A stretch of DNA of 64,000 nucleotides from Dioszegia crocea (Eukaryota > Basidiomycota > Tremellomycetes > Tremellales > Bulleribasidiaceae): positions 1,022,431 through 1,086,430 of the forward strand of contig BCKK01000007.1 of the NCBI GenBank assembly GCA_001600615.1. The letters are read 5' to 3'. A program made the position numbers and the translations under genes. The notes below the pieces were generated by a model. The model saw only the letters and a list, made by a program, of their open reading frames with translations, did no database searches and was not told the origin of the DNA. This document shows positions 1-9,362 of this stretch, piece by piece (the first letter of the stretch is position 1; each line of letters opens with the position of its first letter).

Positions 1-1218
1 GGTAGTATCCAAAACTGGCTCCGCCCGATAGACAAAGTGCGGACGATCCGTAATTCTTGTTGATACCCCGGAAGAAGACCCGTTTCTCCTCGAGTGACAC
101 ATTGGTGGCGCTTCGAACGTAGTCGATCGATGCGACAACTTCGTCAATGTGCGCTTCGACCAATTTCTTAGTCCCGAAGAAAGTCTGATGTATCAGCTTT
201 TGCCCAGATTCAGTCGGACACGCTGGCAGAATGCTCACCTCGCTGTACATCTTGACACCCTCCGTACCCGCAAAATTTGGCCTGACGCAAACTGCCAAAG
301 CATCCATAAGACCCCTCGTATCATTTGCCGCTCGTAATTTCGTCAAAGTCCTCCTGACCCTCTTGACCTATGACGATCAGCTCGCCCTACAAAGATGTAC
401 CGTTCGGTGAAGCTTACCAGGAAATAGTCATAATACCCATCATCTTCCGTCTCTTTCCACTCGTCAAAGCCCAGCATCTTGTCCATCCGGCTAGCGGCAG
501 CTTTCCACTCTTCATACGTCTTTGCCTGACGCAGATCTTGCCGCAGTTTCCCCTTCTTTCCTCGCCAGGCCACAACGTATTCGAACACATTGACGACTTG
601 GCGAGTGATGACGTAGGCGTTGAATTCGAAGGAGATGATAGTGAAGAGGATAGCCTATTCGTCAGCTTCGGCGAGTAGAGAGTAAGGGGAGTAGTCATAC
701 CAGTAATGGCCAGCGAATAAGGTGATATGTCCATCCTTGAGAAGTGACAGTCTTTCGCCGAGAGACGCGCTGATGTATAGGCTAGACAAGTCAGCTACAG
801 CTTCACACAGTGTATAGACAAGACTATAAGGCAACTGACAGCAAAGTCACTCGTTGCAGTGAGCTTTTCGACCCGTTCGGTTCCCGCCTCGCGTTCCCTA
901 TCTCTCGATGACGCCAACGCGCCATTATCCGGCCCGTACTTCCAGGTCTCGGGGACTTGAAGCCTGCTCCTATCTTTATCAGACCCGATGGCCGGACTCA
1001 GAGGCGCCGGAGGGGATCGTGGAGAGCTAGGCGAGACATCGCCGAGGTCGTGCGGGGATGAATCGTTGAAATCTAGCGCTCGGGTGAAGGCTTGAACGTG
1101 TCTATTATATTTAGCATAGATATGACGGTTTGACTAGGTGAACTCACTCGTCATTGACATAGTTGATGTTCCAGGGGTCTTTGGAACCGCTGGGACCTGT
1201 GGTAGCTGAGGAGGACAT
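1..1218 (-). CDS. Triacylglycerol lipase, Tgl3/4/5 (SDP1) patatin family, 3' end cut off by the window
   Basis: Lipid-droplet lipases of this family hydrolyse stored triacylglycerol. The ATG at 1218 opens MSSSATTGPSGSKDPWN. Introns are visible at 1102-1147, about 800-850, about 660-700, 344-390 and about 190-245, each with GT, a CTGAC-like branch and AG. Joined exons give the family's N-terminal DUF3336 region: SDFAP, then RWPLL beside a hydrophobic stretch, AYVITRQVVNVFEYVVAWRG, then EEWKAAASRMDKMLGFDEWK and YYDYFLVKRVRRTL. Downstream lie EAHIDEVVASIDYVR, FFRGINKNYGSSALCLSGG and ASFGYY, the start of the patatin nucleotide-like glycine loop. The GxSxG serine and the Asp lie beyond base 1, so catalytic competence cannot be judged. 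It shares a 360-bp divergent promoter with VPS37. The family is clear; which paralog is not. Confidence 0.9.
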
Positions 1219-1578
1219 GGCGAGCGACCACGTTGCCAATTCTGACGACTGTGGCTCGGGCCAGGTATCGATTTTTTCCCTTGCAAAGCGTTGATTGGCC
1301 TTGAGAAGGCTATCACTGGGCTGTGAGACCTACGTGTGAGGCCCACTGGGTTTGTTTGGTCGGTACACAAAGGATAGATGAAGATGTCAAACATCCCCCC
1401 TATTCCAGCAGTTGCCACCGGATATCGCCGACGTCATGTGCCAAGTGACCCCCACCAAGGGGTGTCCACTTCGACCATCAATCATTCATCTTAGGCATAT
1501 CTAGCTAGCTACTGGTACTCAACTGGCACTCATCCCGCGCAGGCATCTGACCGCACCGTTCCGCCCGACAAAAGCAAT
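1219..1578. promoter_or_regulatory. Divergent promoter between the TGL-type lipase and VPS37
   Basis: These 360 bp lie between two start codons pointing away from each other. No TATA box is evident. They must hold the promoters and 5' UTRs of both genes. No specific factor site was recognised. Confidence 0.5.
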
Positions 1579-2448
1579 ATGGCCACACCACTTCTACAGC
1601 AATTCCCATCCTTAGCCGCGTACTCACCGGCATTCCTCAAAGATCTGCTCTCTTCGCCAGAGCTGACAGAGGCTTTCTTATTCTCTCTGCCTGAGGTTCA
1701 GCAACTAGCGGCAGAAGTAGAGCAGCTAGGAAAGGAGAACGAGAATATGGCTCGTGAGTCTCGCCTCAGGACCACATTCAATGGCCTTCGAAGCCATAGA
1801 GTTGTAGAGTCAGTCGCTGATTGTTTAGGTCGGAATATGGAGCTGCGCGATGAGCTGCTAGCTCTGAGAGAGAACACTGCAATGTCTTATGGCCATGCCG
1901 AGGCTTTGAAGGCTCAATGGCAGGAGATCGATAAGGCCCAGGCGCAGCTGTATCAAGTGAGTCATGGAACTGGTTCGTCGTCATTCTCATTAAGGTATCC
2001 GATACAGGGCACGAGCAGCGGGATCTCATTACGATACATGGTCCCCAAACGCTCATTCTCTATATACGATGACGCGTATAACGATACCTGAGCTGACTTA
2101 TCCTAGAGACATCGCCCCTCATTCCTCCATCTCCGCCTCCGCCACTCCCTCACCGCGCAAGACGACCTAACAGAGAAGCTCGCATCAGCATTCATAGAAG
2201 GCCGACCTCTCCCCCTCCCCATCAACTCTCTGACGAACTCCAGCGCTGGTACTGAAGCTGGCGGATTGTCTAGATCAGACTCGCCAGCCCCAGGCGGGAC
2301 GTCTACACCCGCCGGCCCGAGCGGGAATACCAATCGGGCGGTGGATGACTTTATCGCTGAGTTTAAGGCGGCGAGGAAGACGTATCATAAGCGTGCGATA
2401 TGGGCGGAGAGGTGGTCAAGGGGAGAAGTGGCTTGGCGGGATGATTAG
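1579..2448 (+). CDS. VPS37: ESCRT-I subunit VPS37 (Mod(r) domain)
   Basis: VPS37 joins Vps23, Vps28 and Mvb12 in ESCRT-I, which sorts ubiquitinated cargo into multivesicular bodies on endosomes. Exons are 1579-1753, 1829-1956 and 2107-2448, giving 214 aa. Intron 1 (75 nt) and intron 2 (150 nt) have GTGAGT donors. The spliced protein shows the Mod(r) pattern: LLSSPELTEAFLFSLPEVQQ, a helical core with ELRDELLALRE, and the C-terminal block FIAEFKAARKTYHKRAIWAE. The last block matches the family's conserved end (F..YR..R..YH.R....E). A Ser/Pro/Gly-rich linker of about 40 residues separates the two halves, which is common in fungal members. The start is the first ATG after the divergent promoter and precedes the conserved helix closely. 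The length fits fungal VPS37. Confidence 0.88.
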
Positions 2449-3952
2449 GCGGGAAAGAGACGCGAGGCTATCAAACGGGCGAATGTCTTGAGTGTATCTG
2501 GCGGATGATGCTGGTGCTGCCCCGCGCCGAGGAGATTCAAGGGCAAGAGGGAAGCGCGTGAATGTAAGGGGAGGAGATCACAGAGCAAGGGGGATCGCTG
2601 GCTAAGCGGGGAACTAGAGCAGATGGCGGGAGGATGGCGCTGTAAGGGGAATCTTGCGGCTGAAGCATGGTTGTACATACACTTACTATCTTGTGTGATA
2701 TCACTATAGAATCGACAACCATTGCGTAGCAGTCAATCAACCGATCGATCGAAGGTGCAAAACAACCCAACAAGAGCGGAGGACAGGATGAGACTTGCCG
2801 CACTGACAACCTGATGACCGAGCCCAACCTGCAGCCACATTTGCGGCGATACGTAACGCCGAAATACGCACTGCGACAGGGCTCGAGATGGTGCGAGCGC
2901 CGCCGGGTCCTTCATAGCTCATAGACGAAGCAAGACGTCTTTAAATCCCCCTTTCCTATGCGATAGTTTGATGGACTCCTTGTGTGTCTCTGACTTGGGT
3001 CGGATGACTGCTTAGGATAATAGCGACGACTCTCTACATGGATCACTGGGCTGCGTCTTCTTCATGCCTGTATAAGGATCCGAGATTCGCGAGCTTGTGG
3101 TTCAGTTCTTGGTTATAAGCGACGGCTTGGGCGGTTGGAATAGGTTGACTCGTCCATCACTTCGTTCCCTTTTTGACCTGTCCTTTTTGTTCTTCTACTT
3201 CTCGCATGGCTCTGCGCTTATATGGACTGACCCCAGACATCTCGGGCGCGGCAGCGTATACCACACAAGGAAGGAGCGGACAATTGCCGACCTCCACCAG
3301 CGGAAGCTCCGGCCGGCCGTGCCGCATAATTTGCCAGAAGAGGCAGGAAGGAAGCTCCCTCTATGCTCTGAGGGCTGTCCAATGACATCATCCCCTTCAC
3401 TCCGAGACCTCAGGCTGACAGCCACAAATCGCAAACTCCGCAATGCCGAAAGTCGCACAGCGGGAGCTCGCCCGTACGCGCGGCATCCGCAGGCTCAGCA
3501 TCAAATTTGGCTGTGCTCAATTCCAGCCCACAAACTCCATACCGCAGTTATCCACGTTATCAGGCCTGGCTATCTACTTCACCTCATTCGGTATTGGGAT
3601 CAATATGACGATTGAAGTGAGTGGAAGTTGGAAACGCAGGAGGGAACGTCCCCATAGGACGCCGGTTGCATCATAAGTCGCAACAAGCCTCTCGGGGTAA
3701 CTAAGCTACTTGTAGCAAGGAAGCTCTCTGTAGCAACGAAGCGAACTGGTGCAACCCGCGATGTCGGATCATTTCCAGACCCCTCTTGAATGACCAATAA
3801 TGTACTATCCTTTTTGGCGCGGTGTGTGTGATTGCTGACTATGACCGATGTGGTCACTGATAATTTGTACAGTACATCTTTAGCCCTCAACATGACATCG
3901 CCTCTCCGGCAAAGGACGCTTCAAAGTGCCACAGTATCGCAGTTATGAAACA

Positions 3953-4180
3953 CCGAAAGTCGCCTTCCCACAGGGCGTCAGGACATGTTTCACATCGGCA
4001 ATACCCATCCTTTAAGCCGAAAAAGAAGGTTTCACCCCTAACCTTCTCGGCACGGGCTCAATCATAAACCTGGTTTATCGTGGGCGCCAAACGGCTACAT
4101 GGATGACAATCGAAGCGAAAACTGGAAATACCTGATGGTTAATGAAAAGCTGATTGCCTGGGAAAGGCCAGCGAGGCATA
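3953..4180. repeat. Degenerate repeat, copy B
   Basis: Starts with CCGAAAGTCGC and 169 bp later carries CTGGAAATACCTGATGG followed by TTAATGA, then CCAGCGAGG. The copy at 4431 has the same landmarks in the same order at 172-bp spacing, so the two are likely to be copies of one sequence. The central part has diverged beyond easy alignment. Confidence 0.45.
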
Positions 4181-4430
4181 ATGGCTAGGTGATGCGACTA
4201 CTTGTTAGCAAACCTATGATTAGCAGTCGACGCCACATTGGGTCGGATTGATACGCTCTCTTTTTTGACGAATTGACGAAGCGGCTTCACCACGTCTGCC
4301 CATGGGCACTCGGAGGTTGCGTACTGAACTGCATGAATCCTCAGCTTGACTGACTGACGATCGGGAGAGATCGCGCCGATCATCACTGACTAATTCAGGA
4401 TTTCGCCACTTTAGCTTCAAAACCGAAATC

Positions 4431-4655
4431 CCGAAAGTCGCACAGATGGAGCCCATCGCAATTTGCCTCGGACCGAGATGTCCATTCGGCCATGCGCCCT
4501 GAGTCCAAGTGGCGGTCCCGGCCAACTCCTCAGACCATCGAAAGCGCTTATACAGACCTGGGCCGCTGAGACCCTTATACCCGGGGGCAACCGAGCGGAA
4601 ATCTGGAAATATGTGATTGTTAATGATAGGCTAGGTTGTTGAAATCTAGCGAGGT
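4431..4655. repeat. Degenerate repeat, copy C
   Basis: Starts with CCGAAAGTCGCACAG, has CTGGAAATATGTGATTG plus TTAATGA at 4603 (21 of 24 bases shared with copy B) and ends near CTAGCGAGG. The start motif CCGAAAGTCGCACAG also occurs at 3446-3460, possibly a third, more decayed copy. Confidence 0.45.
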
Positions 4656-5359
4656 CGAGATCAGTCTGTTCTGTTCTGCAGCTCTTCGACCCCTTTACAT
4701 CGGCGTATAGGGCTTTCTTTTTTTCATGCATCGTTGAGTTACTGGGTACTGTTGAAAGGTGCCACTTGTACGTTGTAGTGCCGTAACATTCCTCGTTCCT
4801 AGATTCCGCCTTAGCCAGTTTCGACCTTAGTTCCTCTCTCTTTGATGCATTCTACACAGCGATTACAACAGGTACTACGTATGACCGGCTTTATATTTGA
4901 CCGTCTTGCCGACGGGACCATCGGTGGCGAGCTTCCCAACAAAGAAGAGAATGACGATTAGTTATGTACCCTGCGCTGTTACCAGCTGCGACTGATACCA
5001 CCTAGGGTCTAGGATGCAAAGTATTTGAATGTGCTATAGTAGGTCTGAGAGGATGGAATTAGATACGAGCTCGACCGGCCCCCACATGCTCAGCTTAAAG
5101 AAAAAAGATGTATCTTGCAATCATCATGGCCTTGCCTNCATTGCTTAGCAAAAGACAAATACCTCCCTCGGTCGATATCCCCCTCCGAGCCTAACGCAGC
5201 ATCCCGCGGACGACTGTTGTTACACAGTCGCTGAAAAACCTCAAGGATACGCAGCTCTCACAAGTGACATCATCCTGTACCGCAACGGTGCCGGCACAGA
5301 GAATCATTCGAGGACCGTCGTCCTGCACTTGCTGAGAATAAGGGTATGATTGCACCTAG

Positions 5360-5368
5360 TCACGATAT
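5360..5368. repeat. Left target-site duplication, TCACGATAT
   Basis: This 9-bp direct repeat sits immediately outside the left inverted terminus and is identical to the repeat at 8602-8610. A 9-bp duplication is characteristic of Mutator-like element insertion. Confidence 0.92.
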
Positions 5369-5449
5369 GATAACATATACCTGCACCAGGCTTAATTTAT
5401 AATTGCACCAGGGTCCGGCCGGAATTCCAGGTTTATTTAGTTCCGCTGC
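5369..5449 (+). repeat. Left terminal inverted repeat of the MULE
   Basis: Begins GATAACATATACCTGCACC and pairs with the reverse complement of 8521-8601 with three mismatches. Inside it, GGGTCCGGCCGG (5411-5422) can pair perfectly with CCGGCCGGACCC (5455-5466), forming a GC-rich hairpin near the left end. The right end lacks the second arm. Confidence 0.93.
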
Positions 5450-5635
5450 CGCGGCCGGCCGGACCCTTAACGTAAACGGGTATCCGTGCGCTTGGCGCTT
5501 CCCGATTTTTCTCAGCCATTCACTGTACAATTATCGCAAGAGCATGTCATCTATAACCATAAGAAACCATATGATACCTCAGAACTGATCAAAATAAGTA
5601 GAATATTCCCCCGAAGCTGGCAACTGAGCCCGAAT

Positions 5636-8397
5636 TCAAAACGCCTCGTCATCATCCTCATCCGAAGTGGGTACTCCACTGCCAACCTGCGTCGGCACTT
5701 CCAACTATACTATCAGCTCATGCCTACAGTATCGAGATGGACTGGATTGTACTCACCTGTGTACCTAGTTCCGCAACACGAGCACCTTTTGACCTCCGAC
5801 TACCGGAACGGCGACTCCCGTGAATCTTTGCCATNTCCCTCAGAGCAGCTCGCTGGTCTTCGAGAAGAGGACAGGTTGCCTTGGTATGTCCCTTGTGCTT
5901 GCACTCCCCGCACATCATTTCTTCCTTCCTCCTCCTCTGCCGCCGCTCCTGCATGACCGTCCCAGCAGCCCTCTCTGACTGCGTAGAAAGCCGTCCAGAC
6001 TCGAGCTGCTCTGGTGCCAGATCACCCGCCTTCTTCTTCCTCTTCTGTGCTGCTTCCCTATCCTTCCTGCGCAACGGGTCCCTCAATCGCACTTCCTCTT
6101 CCTCCTCTTGCTCGCTTTCGGGATCTTCAATAACCTCCTCATCTTCCAGAGCTGTCACCCGCGCGGACAGATTGTCAACCAACTTGTCCATCCTGATTTT
6201 GCTAGGCAGTGCCCAGTGGGGGTGGAAGTTATCCCGAGTGAGAGGTGTCTCAGTCTCCATCATGGCTTGGATGGTGTGAGCGCAGGGGATACCGTGAGAC
6301 CGCTGGAAGTTCTGGGTGCAGGGAGGGATGAACCGGCCAAGAGCGAGTGATTTAATGTTCTTTATGGCGATTGTGGTTTGCCTTTTAGTGATTTGTATCG
6401 CGTGTTTGCTGATCAATCCTCTCACCTACATGGCGTCAGCTTGACTAGATAGCTTCTGGAGATGCATCGATTCACATTGCGAAAGAATAGTCCCTTCGTC
6501 GAGCCTTTCAAAGTCCTCTGACTGTCCATCTCGGTCGTAACGCTGTGGTATTGCGTCGACATGTAGTGTTTGATTTCGGTCAGAATGGTGTAGAAGTCGG
6601 CTTTGGAGGAATCGAGGTATGCCTTGAGAGCACGATGTTGACCCTCAATCCTGGAGTTGGCACGTTGACCCAGATGGGTATACTGATCGATTGAGTACCT
6701 GCAAAAGTGCTCGTCCTCACCGTCTGCCAGCAGACCGAGAGCGTAGTCGACGGAGTTGCCTAACGAGACGCCATTGATGGTGACGTTCCAGGCATCACGG
6801 AACATGGTANTGCCCTCGTTTCTGGCCTCGAGTGTCGGCGGCTGAACAATACACTGATTCCAGTGATTGTGGAAGGAGCTGAGCTCTGATGACCACTTCG
6901 GACGATTGTTCTCATCCTTGAGATCTCGGTATATCGCCTTGAAGTCTTTCGCGCAGTTCGCCTTTATGTTCTCGACGAGGTGCCAGAGGCAGCGTATCCG
7001 GAACGCGTTGGGGAAGAGGAGGTTTATAGCCGAGTGCAGTGCCTTCTCCCCATCCGCGCAGATGACCTCCACCTTCTCCCCAATCTCCCCGCCCATAGCC
7101 TCCAAGAAAGCTGACAGCCCTCGCAGGTACCAGTTCTCCTTCTCCGCAAAAAGGAATACCACGCCAGCAGTGAATGTATTGTTTGGGCTGGTGAAGCCGA
7201 CGATGTGGAGCATGGGGAGTCCGTACAGATTGGNGGAGTAGGTGCAATCCATTAGGAGGACAGTGGGGAACTGGTGTACAAGACCTCTCATCTGGATGTC
7301 AGCTCAGCCCACTGTGATACGCGGTCTCATTAACATACCTCTGGCGTGGTGTACATTATGCCGAGTACAGTCCCATCCTCCGCCCTGAACACCCTAAACA
7401 GGTTGCCCGGTTCTTCCCTCATCTTAATGACAGCCGCCTCCACCGCCGAATGACCACCTCTTTCCCTCAAACGATGACCGTAACGCTCAAACCATATGTC
7501 TCGAGCGATGAGCCGGAGCTTCGGGTAGGTCTCGCTCATCACCCGCATACAATCCTTGGTTCGCAAACCCCGAGACAGGTGCTTTCTCAGCTCTTCCCTC
7601 TGTTCCGGCTCCATCCTTCTCATGTACGCAATAGTTGAGGTGGTGAGGGGAGGGTGATTATGCTCCTCACAATCTTTCTCCACCTCAAAACCCCACCTAC
7701 ATGCCTCGCTCAGATCCGCCCGCTTTCTATCCCGATTTCCATCCTTGCAGCTGATCTCGAATGGACAACCATCTTTGTGAGATGCCCTGTCCCTCCCACC
7801 CATCTCAGTCCTACGTGGCTGTGAGCCTTTGACACACTGCAAGCGCAGCCTCCCTTCCTTCGAGTCAGAGCGCTTGGTTACCAAGCAAGCTCCCTGCTCT
7901 TCCATGTACGCCTGAAGATAGTCTTTCATATCCTCCCGATTGTAGAACACGGCTGGTGGAGGGGGATCGTGAAAGAGGATTAGCGATTCGTCCTCCTCAG
8001 CCCATGCATATGGAGCAGAGGAGACTGCGTCAAAGTTGGTAGCAGGGGACGAGGAGCCAGCGTGGGCGGCAGGGGATGGGGAGTTTGCGTTAGCGGCGGT
8101 ACCGGGCTGCTGCTGCTTGAGGCGAGCAAGAGCGTCCTTTAGGGATATGAGCAGAGGGTAATCGTCCCGGTCTGACCTCTCATCTTCTCCCGCGTCCTGC
8201 TCGTCCTCTTCGTCCTCTTCGTCGGATAGAAAGCAGTCTTTGTGGGGCAATGGAGGGAGATGCGAAGGACGAGGCAGACATTGAGGGACGCGATTCTTGA
8301 CGCGATTGAGGTCTACGGCTCCGAGGATCACCCGAGTCGAAAAGGAGGAGGTGCGAGGTGATATAGGGGGCGAGCGGGCAGGGCGAAGCATACTCAT
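5636..8397 (-). CDS. MULE transposase, FAR1-like N-terminus, DDE core, SWIM and CCHC zinc motifs
   Basis: It should bind the element's ends and cut and rejoin DNA. Four exons (8397-7339, 7291-6476, 6425-5757, 5704-5636) are separated by introns of 46 to 52 nt, all in phase 0, and join to 870 aa. In order: an acidic, low-complexity N-terminus; a FAR1/WRKY-GCM1-like zinc region ending CEEHNHPP (about residues 190-220); a MULE core with LLMDCTYS (first Asp), VICADGEKALHSAI (second Asp), CLWHLVENIKANC, and SRIEGQHRALKAYL with the likely catalytic Glu; a SWIM finger ending HGIPCAHTI; and a zinc knuckle CGECKHKGHTKATC. It ends in an acidic tail. The first ATG in frame is at 8397; the frame is open further upstream without an ATG. 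Two unresolved codons (bases 6810 and 7234) fall near the core. Confidence 0.9.
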
Positions 8398-8520
8398 ACG
8401 TTGTGTCTGCAAGTGTGCAAAATAGTTTGGGTACTGTCAAGATCCACTCTGGACTAAAAATCAGACGCGTCCCGTCGCGGTCACCATGCATGCGCACGGA
8501 CGAATTGCGACCCGGAAACA

Positions 8521-8601
8521 GCAGCGGAACTAGATAAACCTGGAATTCCGGCCGGGCCCTGGTGCAATTATAATTTAAGCCTGGTGCAGGTATATGTTAT
8601 C
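8521..8601 (-). repeat. Right terminal inverted repeat of the MULE
   Basis: Inverted partner of 5369-5449. The three differences from the left end are single substitutions; there are no gaps. Confidence 0.93.
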
Positions 8602-8610
8602 TCACGATAT
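8602..8610. repeat. Right target-site duplication, TCACGATAT
   Basis: Identical to 5360-5368. Removing the element and one copy restores a continuous pre-insertion site. Confidence 0.92.
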
Positions 8611-9362
8611 CCGCCAGCGCGATTCTCGGCTTTGGCGGAGTTTGGAAAAGTGGCACTTTGCCACCCGGTGGCGACCGCTTAACGCTTACTCGCCTTAGGT
8701 AGAGTCGGAAGCGTTTAGCGAGATTCTCTCATCAGACAGATGTTCTGATGGTAACAGAGTCCGGTATGGGCTAAGGATTGCTCTTGGGTCTAGGTGTACC
8801 ATTGTCCAGACGATCACAACCAGAACCGATTATATATGATCATAGCAAATTGTAATCACCAGCCCATACTATGAAACTTCGTCGTCCCTCCTTTAAACTC
8901 CGAGCCCAAATGACTAACGCGTATCAGAGCCTCTATACCGTCTCAAGCCACCACTATGGCCGTCCACCGCCCTCCCCAACCGCTTGATCCCCATCGTCCA
9001 ACCCTTCTGCCGCCCACGGTCAGCTTTATCAGTGACGTCATGGATGTTTCAGAGTTTCTTATCTGTGTCTCAGGGTGGAACACGCGTGGATGGATGGGTG
9101 AGTGGGGATGACAGTCCGTGCGATGTCAGCATCAAATTTCTTCTTTTCCTTTGTCGGCCGACTTTCCATCCATACATCAACAATCTCACGACCCTTTACG
9201 CCTACATATATACCCCCTCTCCTGTATAGAGACGCCCTTTTATCATGCCCATCCGATAATTTCCTCAAATCTCCCCTTTTTCCAACATCCCCATCAGTAA
9301 CTCACAACAACGTGGTTCCAGCATCCACGCGACTACCCCCCAAGATCGCCAGGATAATCGCT
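8611..9362. promoter_or_regulatory. Intergenic region upstream of the alpha/beta hydrolase
   Basis: No gene was recognised. An ATG at 8956 opens about 55 codons without recognisable content before a stop, so it is more likely 5' UTR. CT-rich tracts at 9210-9300 look like a fungal promoter and leader. Confidence 0.4.

Larger units (their letters stand above)
2449..5359. other. Gene-free stretch with degenerate repeats, left flank of the transposon
   Basis: No gene with recognisable protein content was found in these 2.9 kb. The first 200 bp are probably the VPS37 3' UTR. The rest holds frames that are short and of low similarity to anything. Two related segments share both ends with constant spacing (listed as repeats). 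Hairpins are visible at 4017-4051 (GAAGGTT/AACCTTC inside CCGA/TCGG arms) and near 5200-5225 (CGACTGT/ACAGTCG). One unresolved base lies at 5138. Confidence 0.6.
5369..8601 (-). mobile_element. Complete Mutator-like DNA transposon (MULE), 3233 bp
   Basis: The element is bounded by 81-bp inverted termini (78 of 81 bases match) and a perfect 9-bp target duplication. It encodes one multi-exon transposase on the minus strand. The coding frame has no stop or frameshift after splicing, and the termini are almost identical, so insertion looks recent and the copy may be autonomous. Three of the five unresolved bases in the whole window (5835, 6810, 7234) fall inside it, which would fit reads from several near-identical copies being mixed during assembly. 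The rest of the genome is not visible, so copy number is unknown. Confidence 0.93.

Noticed and set aside
3097..3615. Open frame of 172 codons on the plus strand in the gene-poor island
   Set aside because: Composition is not protein-like, it spans the degenerate repeat start at 3446, and no splice-supported extension or family resemblance was seen.
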